From the NCBI RefSeq assembly GCF_030817475.1, contig NZ_JAUSZJ010000002.1, positions 5,904,626-5,968,625 of the forward strand: a stretch of 64,000 bases of DNA, given 5' to 3'. The DNA comes from Streptomyces sp. V2I9. GTDB lineage: Bacteria > Actinomycetota > Actinomycetes > Streptomycetales > Streptomycetaceae. How positions within the stretch are numbered: position 1 is the stretch's first letter; every line of letters begins with the position of its first letter. Made by a program: the position numbers and the translations under genes. A model generated the notes under the pieces. That model saw only the letters and a list, made by a program, of their open reading frames with translations. It searched no databases and was not told the origin of the DNA. Positions 49,002 to 57,558 of the stretch are shown here, one piece after another.

Positions 49002-50620
49002 GCGTGCCGCCCCCCGAGAAGCTGTCCTACGCGCACGGCGTCGGCGACACCCCGCTGCTCGGCGACACCATCGGCCGCAACCTCGACCGGGCGATCGCCG
49101 CACACGGCGACCGTGAGGCCCTGGTCGACGTGGCCTCGGGCCGCCGCTGGACGTACACGGAGTTCGGCGCCGACGTGGACGTGCTGGCCCGTGCCCTGAT
49201 GGCGTCCGGGGTGGCGAAGGGGGACCGGGTCGGCATCTGGGCGGTGAACTGCCCCGAGTGGGTGCTCGTCCAGTACGCCACCGCCCGCATCGGGGCCGTC
49301 ATGGTCACCATCAACCCGGCCTACCGCGCCCACGAGGTGGAGTTCGTCCTCGACCAGGCGGGCATCTCCCTGCTGGTCGCCTCCCTCTCCCACCGCACCA
49401 GCGACTACCGCGCGCTCGTCGACCAGGTCCGCGCCGACTGCCCCGGCCTGCGCGCCGTCCACTACATCGGCGATCCGACCTGGCACGAACTGACCGCCGC
49501 CGCGCCGGCCGTCAGCGCCGAACGGCTGGCGGCCCGCGAGGCGGAACTGTCCTGCGACGACCCGATCAACATCCAGTACACCTCGGGCACCACCGGCTTC
49601 CCCAAGGGAGCCACCCTCTCCCACCACAACATCCTGAACAACGGCTACTTCGTGGGGGAGACGATCGCCTACACGGAGGAGGACCGGATCTGCCTCCCGG
49701 TGCCCTTCTATCACTGCTTCGGCATGGTGATGGGCAACCTCGCGGCCACCTCGCACGGCGCGTGCATCGTGATTCCGGGCCCGTCCTTCGAGCCCGCCGC
49801 CGTGCTGTCCGCGGTCCAGCGGGAGCGCTGCACCTCGCTGTACGGGGTGCCCACCATGTTCATCGCGGAGTTGAACCTGCCGGACTTCGCGGCGTACGAC
49901 CTCTCCTCGCTGCGCACCGGCATCATGGCCGGTTCCCCCTGCCCGGCCGAGGTGATGAAGCGGGTCGTCGCGGAGATGCACATGGCCGAGGTGTCGATCT
50001 GCTACGGGATGACGGAGACGTCGCCGGTCTCCACGCAGACCCGCCGCGACGACGACCAGGAGCGCCGCACCGGCACGGTGGGCCGCGTGCTGCCCCACAT
50101 CGAGGTGAAGGTGGCCGACCCGGTCACCGGGGTCACGCTGCCGCGCGGCACCCCCGGCGAACTGCGCACGCGGGGTTACAGCGTCATGCTCGGCTACTGG
50201 GACCAGCCCGAGCGCACCGCCGAAGTCGTCGACGCGGGGCGGTGGATGCACACGGGGGACCTGGCGGTGATGCGCGAGGACGGGTACGTCCAGGTCGTCG
50301 GCCGGATCAAGGACATGATCATCCGGGGCGGCGAGAACGTGTATCCGAGGGAGATCGAGGAGTACCTGTACGCCCATCCGAAGATCGCCGATGTCCAGGT
50401 GGTCGGGGTGCCGGACGAGCGGTACGGCGAGGAGATCCTGGCCTGTGTCATCCCCCGTGACCCGGCCGACCCGCCGACCCTGGAGGAGGTGAACGCGTTC
50501 TGCCGGGAGCGGCTGGCGCACTACAAGATCCCGCGCAGGCTGCGGATCCTGACGGCCTTCCCGATGACGGTCAGCGGAAAGGTCCGCAAGATCGAACTGC
50601 GCGAGACCTACGCAGACTGA
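48998..50620 (+). CDS. acyl-CoA synthetase (FadD/long- or medium-chain type)
   Basis: The 540-residue AMP-binding enzyme has IQYTSGTTGFPKGATLSHHN (about 190-209), CYGMTETSPVS, the TGDLAVMREDGYVQVVGRIKDMIIRGGENVYPREIEEYL core and the catalytic Lys in MTVSGKVRKIELRE. The type resembles fatty-acid or medium-chain acyl-CoA synthetases. The GTG start overlaps the upstream stop (GTGA). Why two synthetases are paired is not evident. They may take different chain lengths, or act on substrate and by-product. No other beta-oxidation gene is adjacent. Confidence 0.9.
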   Translation: MSVPPPEKLSYAHGVGDTPLLGDTIGRNLDRAIAAHGDREALVDVASGRRWTYTEFGADVDVLARALMASGVAKGDRVGIWAVNCPEWVLVQYATARIGAVMVTINPAYRAHEVEFVLDQAGISLLVASLSHRTSDYRALVDQVRADCPGLRAVHYIGDPTWHELTAAAPAVSAERLAAREAELSCDDPINIQYTSGTTGFPKGATLSHHNILNNGYFVGETIAYTEEDRICLPVPFYHCFGMVMGNLAATSHGACIVIPGPSFEPAAVLSAVQRERCTSLYGVPTMFIAELNLPDFAAYDLSSLRTGIMAGSPCPAEVMKRVVAEMHMAEVSICYGMTETSPVSTQTRRDDDQERRTGTVGRVLPHIEVKVADPVTGVTLPRGTPGELRTRGYSVMLGYWDQPERTAEVVDAGRWMHTGDLAVMREDGYVQVVGRIKDMIIRGGENVYPREIEEYLYAHPKIADVQVVGVPDERYGEEILACVIPRDPADPPTLEEVNAFCRERLAHYKIPRRLRILTAFPMTVSGKVRKIELRETYAD

Positions 50621-50776
50621 CGCGAAACGAGACCTGCGCCGACCGACGTGAAACCTGCGGCACCGAGGCGATGCCTGCGCGGACCGGGAGGCCGGCGCAC
50701 GCGGCGCGGCGCACGGAAAGGCGGTGACCCCGTACGGGACGGGGCCACCGCGCGCGGACACCACGTGGACGTCGGG

Positions 50777-50974
50777 TCAGGCGGCTTCGATGATGTCGGG
50801 GTCGCCGCGGGTCGCCGCCGCCCACTCGACGAGCAGCACCTCATAGGTCGCCGCCGATGCCTCGGACCAGTCGGTTCCGGTGGCGTCGACGAGCGCGCGG
50901 ATCGCCTCGTTGGCCTGCTCGGCGGCGGGCGCGGGACGGGCTGCTGGGGAGGAGCTGTCCGGGAGTAAAGCCAT
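50777..50974 (-). CDS. small conserved hypothetical protein
   Basis: The 65-residue acidic helical protein contains AEQANEAIRALVDATGTDWSEASAATYEVLLVEWAAAT. There is no signal peptide, cysteine or motif. It starts at ATG 50974 and lies 9 bases after the stop of the GNAT gene on the same strand, so the two are probably co-transcribed. The spacing and codon use suggest a true gene. I do not recognise the family. Confidence 0.6.
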   Translation of the reverse strand: MALLPDSSSPAARPAPAAEQANEAIRALVDATGTDWSEASAATYEVLLVEWAAATRGDPDIIEAA

Positions 50975-50983
50975 GCGCACAGC

Positions 50984-51613
50984 TTACGCGCCGCCACCGA
51001 CAGCTACCGCTTCCGAAGCGCCGGACGCCCCCGAAGTGTCCGGAAGAAGCGGTGGCCGTGCGACCGTTCGTGCGTTCTTCGGCGGGGGGACGGCGGCCAG
51101 TTCGCGGCGCATGCACACCCGTGGCCAGCGGTCGAGTCCGTGCTGGGCCTCCTCGCCGCGGATCGTCCGCAGCCCGTCGGTGAGCTCTTCCTCACACAGG
51201 ACCCGGAAGCCGATCCGGGCGTAGTACGGGGCGTTCCACGGCACGTCGGTGAAGGTGGTCAGGGTCAGCGCCGTCATCCCGTGCCGCGCGGCCACGCCGG
51301 CGAGATGGGCGATCAGTTCCCGTCCGATGCCCCGGCGGGCGGCGGCGGGGTCGACCGAGACCTGCTCGATGTGCAGGGCGTCGTCGACGGGGTCGGCGAG
51401 CACATAGCCGAGCGGCCGGTCGCCGGTGGCGGAGAGGGGGTCGGTGGCCACCCAGCAACGGCCTGCCTGCCGGTAGCTCTCCAGCAGGTCGAGCGGGGGC
51501 GGATCGTCGTCGGCCACGAAGGCCATGCCGAGGGCGCGGAACGGTTCCCCTGCGGCGCGCTCGATGTCCTGGAGTACCGGGAGATCCGAGCGTCTGGCGG
51601 AGCGGATACGCAT
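50984..51613 (-). CDS. GNAT family N-acetyltransferase
   Basis: The 209-residue protein begins MRIRSARRSDLPVLQDIERAAGEPFRALG, a GNAT start. The acetyl-CoA-binding motif A is VDPAAARRGIGRELIAHLAGVAARHG (R/Q-x-x-G-x-G/A pattern), followed by TDVPWNAPYYARIGFRVL as motif B. The last 30 residues are a low-complexity Pro/Ala/Gly tail. The substrate (amine or small molecule) cannot be told. It is upstream of the 65-residue gene at 50777-50974 with a 9-base gap. Confidence 0.88.
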   Translation of the reverse strand: MRIRSARRSDLPVLQDIERAAGEPFRALGMAFVADDDPPPLDLLESYRQAGRCWVATDPLSATGDRPLGYVLADPVDDALHIEQVSVDPAAARRGIGRELIAHLAGVAARHGMTALTLTTFTDVPWNAPYYARIGFRVLCEEELTDGLRTIRGEEAQHGLDRWPRVCMRRELAAVPPPKNARTVARPPLLPDTSGASGASEAVAVGGGA

Positions 51614-51719
51614 GTACTCAGTGTGCCGCGCCGGAGCCCCGGCCGGTACGCGAGGCGCTGGATTCCGGCTCCCGGCGGCGTGGCCGGACGCGGGGCCGGG
51701 GCCGTACCCCGCACGCCGG

Positions 51720-52430
51720 TCAGGCGCCGGTGCCGACCAGGTCCTCGGCCGGACCGTTCACCGGCCGAGGGGTCCCGGTGAGGTCCAGGACGAAGAGGGG
51801 GAGCCCGACGCCGTCCGCACGGGCCAGCGCGTCGGCCGCGTACCCCGTGAGGGAGAAGAACACCCCGGCCGCCGACGCGCCCAGCGCGTTGAGCCAGAGG
51901 GTCTCGACCGCGCGCAGGGGGACCGGGTGGGTACGGGAGTCCACGCGCGCGACGACCCCGTCGCCCCGCAGGTCGATCCCGGAGGCCGGGCCCGCGCCGG
52001 GCCGGCCGACGTCGCGGTAGCCCAGCCAGGTCAGATACAGGCCGGCCGCGCTCACCGCGTCGTGGCCCGTACGGATCGTCACCGGGTGGAACGCCGGGCG
52101 CGGGTGGGCGGCGGTGCGCGGCAGCGGGATGTGGGCGGGTGCGGCCGGTTCGGGCGGCGCCGTCGCGGTGGCCGCGGTGCGTACCGGAATGCGCAGGACG
52201 GTCCCGCACGGGCAGCACAGCTCGGGCCGCGGCCACTGGTCCTCCCGCGCGCAGGACGCGCAGCGCACGGTGACCCACGTGTCGTTCCAGCTCCGGCGGG
52301 TGACCCGGACCGCCGGGGCGCCGCGCAGCAGCGGCGGGGCCGTGGGCTCCCCGCACGGGCACGGGTAGGCCGGTGCGCTGTAGGTGTGGTCCCGGCCGCA
52401 TACAGGACACCGGACCGGCACGGACTCCAC
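51720..52430 (-). CDS. zinc-ribbon protein with degenerate Mrr-like nuclease domain
   Basis: The 236-residue protein has several CxxC/CxC knuckles in the first 80 residues (CPVC, CPC, CASC, CCPC), as in zinc ribbons. The C-terminal 110 residues resemble an Mrr-type PD-(D/E)xK fold: AVSAAGLYLTWLGYRDVGRPGAGPASGIDLRGDGVVARV and AAGVFFSLTGYAADALARADGVGLPLFVLDLTG. The catalytic QxK/ExK position reads ARVD, so nuclease activity is doubtful. GTG 52430 is chosen because GGGAGGCGAAC lies just upstream. A Pro/Ala linker joins the two parts. No methyltransferase gene is adjacent. Confidence 0.6.
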   Translation of the reverse strand: MESVPVRCPVCGRDHTYSAPAYPCPCGEPTAPPLLRGAPAVRVTRRSWNDTWVTVRCASCAREDQWPRPELCCPCGTVLRIPVRTAATATAPPEPAAPAHIPLPRTAAHPRPAFHPVTIRTGHDAVSAAGLYLTWLGYRDVGRPGAGPASGIDLRGDGVVARVDSRTHPVPLRAVETLWLNALGASAAGVFFSLTGYAADALARADGVGLPLFVLDLTGTPRPVNGPAEDLVGTGA

Positions 52431-52634
52431 GTTCGCCTCCCTGTGTTCGTCTCGCTCCGGCACGGGCCCACGACCGAACCGTGCGCCCTGCCTCCCTCGT
52501 CGCGCCATCGTCCACCAGGAGCGAAGTCCCGGGGAGGGAATCGGTGGACTTCGCACCGGGCGTGCGGTCTTTTCCGGCCGCCCCGGCCCCCCTCGCACCG
52601 CCCTTGACGGGGGTCCCGCCACGTTTTAGATTGA

Positions 52635-52670
52635 TTCCGTATAACAGAAGTAAGTTTCCGTCATACGGAA
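52635..52670. promoter_or_regulatory. tandem 15-bp palindromic operators upstream of gcl
   Basis: TTCCGTATAACAGAA (52635-52649, arms differ by one base) and TTCCGTCATACGGAA (52656-52670, perfect 5-bp arms) lie with centres 21 bp apart, 60-95 bases before the gcl start. The same architecture stands upstream of hyi. An IclR-type AllR-like repressor is a plausible binder. Confidence 0.7.
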
Positions 52671-52729
52671 TTGGTGCTCTCAGGTGGCGCGACAGAGCCC
52701 GACTCCACCAATCCCGAGCAGGAGCTTCC

Positions 52730-54514
52730 ATGCCTCGTATGACCGCTGCCCGAGCGGCAGTTGAGATCCTGAAGCGCGAAGGCGTCAGCAACGCGTTCGG
52801 TGTTCCGGGCGCGGCGATCAACCCCTTCTACGCTGCCCTCAAGGCCGCCGGCGGGGTCCACCACACGCTGGCCCGCCATGTCGAGGGCGCCTCCCACATG
52901 GCCGAGGGCTACACCCGAGCCGGGGCCGGCAACATCGGCGTCTGCATCGGTACGTCGGGCCCGGCGGGCACCGACATGATCACCGGTCTGTACTCCGCCA
53001 TCGCCGACTCCATCCCGATCCTGTGCATCACGGGCCAGGCTCCGACCGCCGTCCTGCACAAGGAGGACTTCCAGGCCGTCGACATCGCCTCCATCGCGCG
53101 GCCGGTCACCAAGGCGGCCACCACCGTCCTGGAGGCCGCACAGGTCCCCGGCGTCTTCCAGCAGGCGTTCCATCTGATGCGCACCGGGCGCCCCGGCCCG
53201 GTCCTCATCGACCTGCCGATCGATGTGCAGCTCACCGAGATCGAGTTCGACCCCGAGCTGTACGAGCCCCTCCCGGTGCACAAGCCCGCCGCCTCCCGCA
53301 AGCAGATCGAGCGGGCCCTGGCGATGCTGAACGCCTCGGAGCGCCCGCTCCTCGTCGCGGGGGGCGGCATCATCAACGCCGACGCCTCCGGACTCCTCGT
53401 GGAGTTCGCCGAACTGACGGGAGTCCCGGTCGTCCCGACCCTGATGGGCTGGGGCGTCCTCCCCGACGACCACGAGCTGAACGCCGGCATGGTGGGCCTG
53501 CAGACCTCGCACCGCTACGGCAACGCGAACTTCCTGGAGTCCGACTTCGTCCTCGGCATCGGCAACCGCTGGGCCAACCGCCACACCGGCAAGCTGGACG
53601 TCTACACCCGCGGCCGCACCTTCGTCCACGTGGACATCGAGCCCACCCAGCTCGGCAAGATCTTCGCCCCGGACCTCGGCATCGCCTCCGACGCCAAGGC
53701 GGCACTGGAACTCTTCGTCGAGGTGGCCCGCGAGCTGAAGGCCGAGGGCGGACTGAAGGACCGTTCGGCCTGGGCCGCCTCCACGCAGGAGCGCAGGGCG
53801 ACGCTCCAGCGGCGCACCCACTTCGACAGCGTTCCGCTCAAGCCGCAGCGCGTGTACGAAGAGATGAACCGGGCGTTCGGCCCGGAGACCCGCTACGTCA
53901 CCACGATCGGGCTCTCCCAGATCGCCGGCGCGCAGATGCTGCACGTCTACCGGCCGCGCCACTGGATCAACTGCGGCCAGGCCGGTCCGCTCGGCTGGAC
54001 GATCCCGGCCGCGCTGGGCGTCGCCACGGCGGACCCGGAGGGCACGGTCGTGGCCCTCTCCGGCGACTACGACTTCCAGTTCATGCTGGAGGAGCTGGCG
54101 GTGGGCGCCCAGCACCGCATCCCGTACGTCCACGTGCTGGTGAACAACTCGTACCTGGGGCTCATCCGGCAGGCGCAGCGGAACTTCGACATCGACTTCC
54201 AGGTCAACCTGGAGTTCGAGAACCTCAACTCCCCGGAGCTGGGCGTCTACGGCGTCGACCACGTCAAGGTCGTCGAGGGACTCGGCTGCAAGGCGATCCG
54301 GGTCACCGAGCCGGACCAGCTGCTGCCGGCCTTCGAGGAGGCCAAGAAGCTGGCGGCGGAGTTCCGGGTGCCGGTGGTCGTGGAGGCGATCCTGGAGCGG
54401 GTCACGAACATCGCGATGGGCGGCAGCGACATCGCGTCGGTGAACGAGTTCGAGGATCTGGCCACGGACCCGTCCCACGCCCCGACCGCGATCCGCCCCC
54501 TGACGGCGTCCTGA
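52730..54514 (+). CDS. gcl: glyoxylate carboligase (tartronate-semialdehyde synthase)
   Basis: Gcl joins two glyoxylates to tartronate semialdehyde plus CO2, using ThDP and a structural FAD. The 594-residue length is right. V51 stands where almost all other ThDP enzymes have the activating Glu (LARHVEGASHMAEGYTRA), the hallmark of glyoxylate carboligase. The ThDP/Mg motif is GDYDFQFMLEELAVG...NNSYLGLIRQAQRNF. The start ATG 52730 has GGAG upstream. Two operators sit at 52635-52670. It feeds glxR, encoded nearby on the opposite strand. A strong terminator follows. Confidence 0.95.
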   Translation: MPRMTAARAAVEILKREGVSNAFGVPGAAINPFYAALKAAGGVHHTLARHVEGASHMAEGYTRAGAGNIGVCIGTSGPAGTDMITGLYSAIADSIPILCITGQAPTAVLHKEDFQAVDIASIARPVTKAATTVLEAAQVPGVFQQAFHLMRTGRPGPVLIDLPIDVQLTEIEFDPELYEPLPVHKPAASRKQIERALAMLNASERPLLVAGGGIINADASGLLVEFAELTGVPVVPTLMGWGVLPDDHELNAGMVGLQTSHRYGNANFLESDFVLGIGNRWANRHTGKLDVYTRGRTFVHVDIEPTQLGKIFAPDLGIASDAKAALELFVEVARELKAEGGLKDRSAWAASTQERRATLQRRTHFDSVPLKPQRVYEEMNRAFGPETRYVTTIGLSQIAGAQMLHVYRPRHWINCGQAGPLGWTIPAALGVATADPEGTVVALSGDYDFQFMLEELAVGAQHRIPYVHVLVNNSYLGLIRQAQRNFDIDFQVNLEFENLNSPELGVYGVDHVKVVEGLGCKAIRVTEPDQLLPAFEEAKKLAAEFRVPVVVEAILERVTNIAMGGSDIASVNEFEDLATDPSHAPTAIRPLTAS

Positions 54515-54530
54515 CGCTCCCGTCACCCGA

Positions 54531-54575
54531 CAGGGCCCCCGGGCCGGAGCGAACCTCTCCGGCCCGGGGGCCCTG
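54531..54575 (+). terminator. terminator of gcl
   Basis: CAGGGCCCCCGGGCCGGAG (54531-54549) pairs perfectly over 19 bp with CTCCGGCCCGGGGGCCCTG (54557-54575), loop 7 bases. It starts 17 bases after the gcl stop. Confidence 0.85.
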
Positions 54576-54891
54576 CGCTGTGCCCCGCGTGCCGCCTGCC
54601 CGGCGCGGCCCCACGGACCGAAGAGGTGTCCCACCGGCTGAAGACGTGCGGGCACGCGGAAGGGCGCGGAGTACGGGACCGTATCCGTACTCCGCGCCCT
54701 CGTTCAGCGGGTGACAGGGACCGCGGCGGCGGCGATCGGTCCGGGGGAGGGCGTCTCCTCCAGGTCAGGGGACGGTCCCCGGTCCTTCACCACCGCACTG
54801 GCATCGCTCGACCGCCGCGGCCTCGTCGTCCTGCCCGTGCCGCGCGGCACCCCTCATCCGGGTGCGCGGTACGGGCAGGGGACCGGGAGGC
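54576..54891. other. gcl-katA intergenic region
   Basis: No convincing gene is seen in this 316-base stretch. It contains two hairpins. One is at 54661-54700 (16-bp arms starting AGGGCGCGGAGTACGG). The other, at 54830-54879, has a bulge and probably terminates katA. A short + strand reading frame near 54711-54890 (SFTTALASLDRRGLVV) lacks an RBS and overlaps the katA terminator, so it is not called. Confidence 0.5.
54830..54879 (-). terminator. terminator of katA
   Basis: CCTGCCCGTGCCGCGC... (from 54830) pairs with ...GCGCGGTACGGGCAGG (to 54879), with one mismatch and a three-base bulge, loop near 54854-54859. It begins 12 bases past the katA stop on the - strand. Confidence 0.65.
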
Positions 54892-56349
54892 TCAGTCCTC
54901 GCGCAGGGCGCGGACCGCCTCCTCCACGCGCTTGCCGTAGTCGGCGTCCGCGGCGTGGAAGTGGGCGAGGTTCTTCTCGATCACGTCGTCGCGGGTGACC
55001 TGCGAAAGGCCCCCGGCGATGTTCGCGACCAGACGGCCCTTCTCGTCCTCGGACATGAGCCGGTACAGCTCGCCGGCCTGGAAGAAGTCGTCGTCCTTGG
55101 CGTGGGCGGGCGCCTCGTGCGTCCCCGTCCAGCCGTGGACCGCGAGCGGGGAGGACAGTGCCGCGTCGGTCTGTGCCGGACCGGCGTACGAGTTGGGCTC
55201 GTAGTTCTTGTCGTGGCGGGAGCCGTAGCGGGTCGCGTGGAGCCCGTCGCGGCCGTAGTTGTCGACCACGGGGTTCCGCGGCGCGTTCACCGGCAGCTGG
55301 GTGTGGTTGACACCGAGGCGGTAGCGGTGCGCGTCCGCGTAGGCGAACAGCCGGCCCTGGAGCATCTTGTCCGGGGACGGGCCGATGCCGGGAACGAAGT
55401 TGTTCGGGGAGAACGCGGCCTGCTCGACCTCGGCGAAGACGTTGTCCGGGTTGCGGTCCAGGACCAGGCGGCCGACCCGCTGGAGCGGGTGGTCGGCGTG
55501 CGGCCACACCTTGGTGAGGTCGAACGGGTTGAACCGGTACTCCGCGGCCTCGGCGGCCGGCATCACCTGGACGTACAGCGTCCAGGACGGGTTGACGCCG
55601 CGCTCGATGGCCTGGAGCAGGTCCGTCTGGTGCGAGTTGGCGTCCTTGCCGACGAGTTCGGCGGCCTGCTCGGAGGAGAGGGACCGCACACCCTGGTTCG
55701 TCTTGAAGTGGTACTTGACGAAGAACGCCTCACCCTTCGCGTTCGTCCACTGGTAGGTGTGCGAGCCGTACCCGTTCATGTGGCGGTACGAGGCGGGGAT
55801 GCCGCGGTCGCCCATCAGCCACGTCACCTGGTGCGTCGCCTCGGGGGAGTGCGCCCAGAAGTCCCAGACGTTGTCCGGCTCCTGACGGCCCGTGAACGGG
55901 TCGCGCTTCTGCGAGTGGATGAAGTCGGGGAACTTGATCGGGTCCTTGATGAAGAACACCGGGGTGTTGTTGCCGACCAGGTCGTAATTGCCCTCGTCCG
56001 TGTAGAACTTGAGGGCGAAGCCGCGCGGGTCGCGGACCGCGTCCGCACCGCCGAGCGAGTCCGCGACCGTGGAGAAGCGGATGAACGTCTCGGTGCGCTT
56101 GCCGACTTCGGAGAGGAAGTCGGCGCGGGTGAAGCCGGTGACGTCGTCGGTGACCTCGAAGTAGCCGTACGCGCCGGAGCCACGGGCGTGCACCACGCGC
56201 TCCGGGATGCGCTCACGGTTGAAGCGGGCGAGCTTCTCCAGGAGGTGCTGGTCCTGGAGGAGGAGCGGCCCGCCGACGCCGGCGGAGGCGGAGTTCTGGT
56301 TGTCGGCGACCGGGGCGCCTGACTCGGTCGTGAGCACACGCTTAGCCAT
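54892..56349 (-). CDS. katA: monofunctional haem catalase
   Basis: The 485-residue clade-3-type catalase has distal H54 in RVVHARGSGAYGYFE, the N127/N128 region in YDLVGNNTPVFF, the NADPH-type HMNGYGSHTYQW, and proximal haem ligand Y337 in RLFAYADAHRYRLG. It splits hydrogen peroxide. Its position among purine genes fits the peroxide made by uricase and possibly by the dehydrogenase. The promoter carries a 20-bp sequence identical to that of the uraD operon (56414-56433), with TTGACG-17-TACGCT. The start is ATG 56349; GAAAGG lies 13-18 bases upstream. Confidence 0.95.
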   Translation of the reverse strand: MAKRVLTTESGAPVADNQNSASAGVGGPLLLQDQHLLEKLARFNRERIPERVVHARGSGAYGYFEVTDDVTGFTRADFLSEVGKRTETFIRFSTVADSLGGADAVRDPRGFALKFYTDEGNYDLVGNNTPVFFIKDPIKFPDFIHSQKRDPFTGRQEPDNVWDFWAHSPEATHQVTWLMGDRGIPASYRHMNGYGSHTYQWTNAKGEAFFVKYHFKTNQGVRSLSSEQAAELVGKDANSHQTDLLQAIERGVNPSWTLYVQVMPAAEAAEYRFNPFDLTKVWPHADHPLQRVGRLVLDRNPDNVFAEVEQAAFSPNNFVPGIGPSPDKMLQGRLFAYADAHRYRLGVNHTQLPVNAPRNPVVDNYGRDGLHATRYGSRHDKNYEPNSYAGPAQTDAALSSPLAVHGWTGTHEAPAHAKDDDFFQAGELYRLMSEDEKGRLVANIAGGLSQVTRDDVIEKNLAHFHAADADYGKRVEEAVRALRED

Positions 56350-56413
56350 GTGGCGGGATGACCTTTCGTACGAGCTGCTGACGGCTTCAGGAGCGTAAAT
56401 TCGCCGTGAGACA

Positions 56414-56433
56414 ACGTCAACAGTTTGTTGAAA
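56414..56433 (-). promoter_or_regulatory. katA operator/promoter, identical to the uraD one
   Basis: Read on the - strand this is TTTCAACAAACTGTTGACGT. It contains the perfect 6-bp palindrome TCAACA-AAC-TGTTGA and overlaps a TTGACG -35 box. A -10 box TACGCT follows after a 17-base spacer. The same 20 bases occur at 59475-59494 in front of uraD. Confidence 0.8.
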
Positions 56434-56447
56434 ACGAAGTATGAGGT

Positions 56448-56507
56448 TCCGGGTCGCGGCAGCGCCTGGGCGCGACAGGACAGGTGTCAGCGCCACCGCG
56501 ACCCGGA
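56448..56507 (-). terminator. hairpin downstream of glxR
   Basis: TCCGGGTCGCGG (56448-56459) pairs with CCGCGACCCGGA (56496-56507), with an inner GCGC/GCGC after a two-base mismatch. It lies between glxR (stop at 56557) and the katA promoter, and probably ends the hyi-glxR transcript before katA. Confidence 0.6.
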
Positions 56508-56556
56508 GTTCGTGGGCCTCTCCGTATCGAAGAGGCGGCCCCTGTGGGGGAGGAGG

Positions 56557-57450
56557 TCAGACCTGGGAGCCGGACAGCCGCTCCACCGAGCGCAGCAGCG
56601 CCGAGTGGTCGAGGCCGCCGTCGCCCTGGGCGCGCAGCGAGGCGACCAGCTGGGCGACCACACCGCCGACGGGCAGGGCCGCGCCGACGTTGCGGGCGGC
56701 GTCCGTGACGATGCCCATGTCCTTGTGGTGCAGGTCGATCCGGAAGCCGGGGGTGAAGTCCCGCTTCAGGAAGTTGTCCTTCTTGCGGGCCAGCACGGTC
56801 GAGCCGGCGAGACCGCCGTTCAGTACGTCGAGCGCGGCGGCGAGGTCCACCCCGGACTTCTCCAGGAAGACCACGGCCTCGGCGCACGCCTGGATGTTGA
56901 CCGCGACGATGAGCTGGTTGGCGGCCTTCACCGTCTGGCCGGAGCCGTGCGGACCGCAGAGGGCGATCGTTTTGCCGAGCGCCTCCAGCAGCGGCTTCGC
57001 GGCGTCGAAGTCGGCCTGCTCGCCGCCGACCATGATGGACAGGACCGCCTCGATGGCGCCCGCCTCACCGCCGGAGACCGGCGCGTCCAGGACCCGGATG
57101 CCCTTGGCCGCCGCGTTCTCGGCCAGGTCCACCGAGGTCTGCGGGGTGATGGAGGACATGTCCACCAGCAGTGCGCCGCGCTTCGCGTTCTCCAGGATGC
57201 CGTCCGGCCCGTAGGCGACGGCCTCGACCTGCGGGGACGCGGGCACCATCGTGATGACGACGTCCGCGTCCCTCACCGCGTCCGCGATGGAGGAGGCACC
57301 GGTGCCGCCGGCCGCGACCAGCCGGTCGATCTTGTCCTGCTCCAGGGTGTATCCGGTGACGGAGTACCCGGCCTTGATCAGGTTCTCGGACATGGGGGAG
57401 CCCATGATGCCGAGACCGATCCACGCGACCTTGGGGAGGGGGTTGCTCAT
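56557..57450 (-). CDS. glxR: tartronate semialdehyde reductase (2-hydroxy-3-oxopropionate reductase)
   Basis: The 297-residue beta-hydroxyacid dehydrogenase has the Rossmann motif WIGLGIMGSPMSENLIKAGYSVTGY at the N-terminus. The substrate-binding DAPVSGGEAGA and the catalytic Lys segment GSGQTVKAANQLIVA follow. It reduces tartronate semialdehyde from Gcl to D-glycerate with NAD(P)H. The start MSNPLPKVAW at 57450 has GAAGG about 12 bases upstream. It lies 108 bases after hyi on the same strand, probably in one transcript with it. A long hairpin lies between it and katA. Confidence 0.92.
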   Translation of the reverse strand: MSNPLPKVAWIGLGIMGSPMSENLIKAGYSVTGYTLEQDKIDRLVAAGGTGASSIADAVRDADVVITMVPASPQVEAVAYGPDGILENAKRGALLVDMSSITPQTSVDLAENAAAKGIRVLDAPVSGGEAGAIEAVLSIMVGGEQADFDAAKPLLEALGKTIALCGPHGSGQTVKAANQLIVAVNIQACAEAVVFLEKSGVDLAAALDVLNGGLAGSTVLARKKDNFLKRDFTPGFRIDLHHKDMGIVTDAARNVGAALPVGGVVAQLVASLRAQGDGGLDHSALLRSVERLSGSQV

Positions 57451-57558
57451 GAGGGTGCCTTCCTGGAAAACGTGTGTACGCAAGGGGGTTGGGCGCTCCA
57501 CCGAGGCCGCCCCGGCCCGTCCGCGGTGCCGTGGGCCGGCCGGTCGTGGGCCGGCCGG

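Noticed and set aside
54711..54998. Possible small + strand gene between gcl and katA resembling a winged-helix fragment
   Set aside because: There is no RBS, it overlaps the katA terminator and the katA 3' end, and the similarity is limited to about 12 residues.
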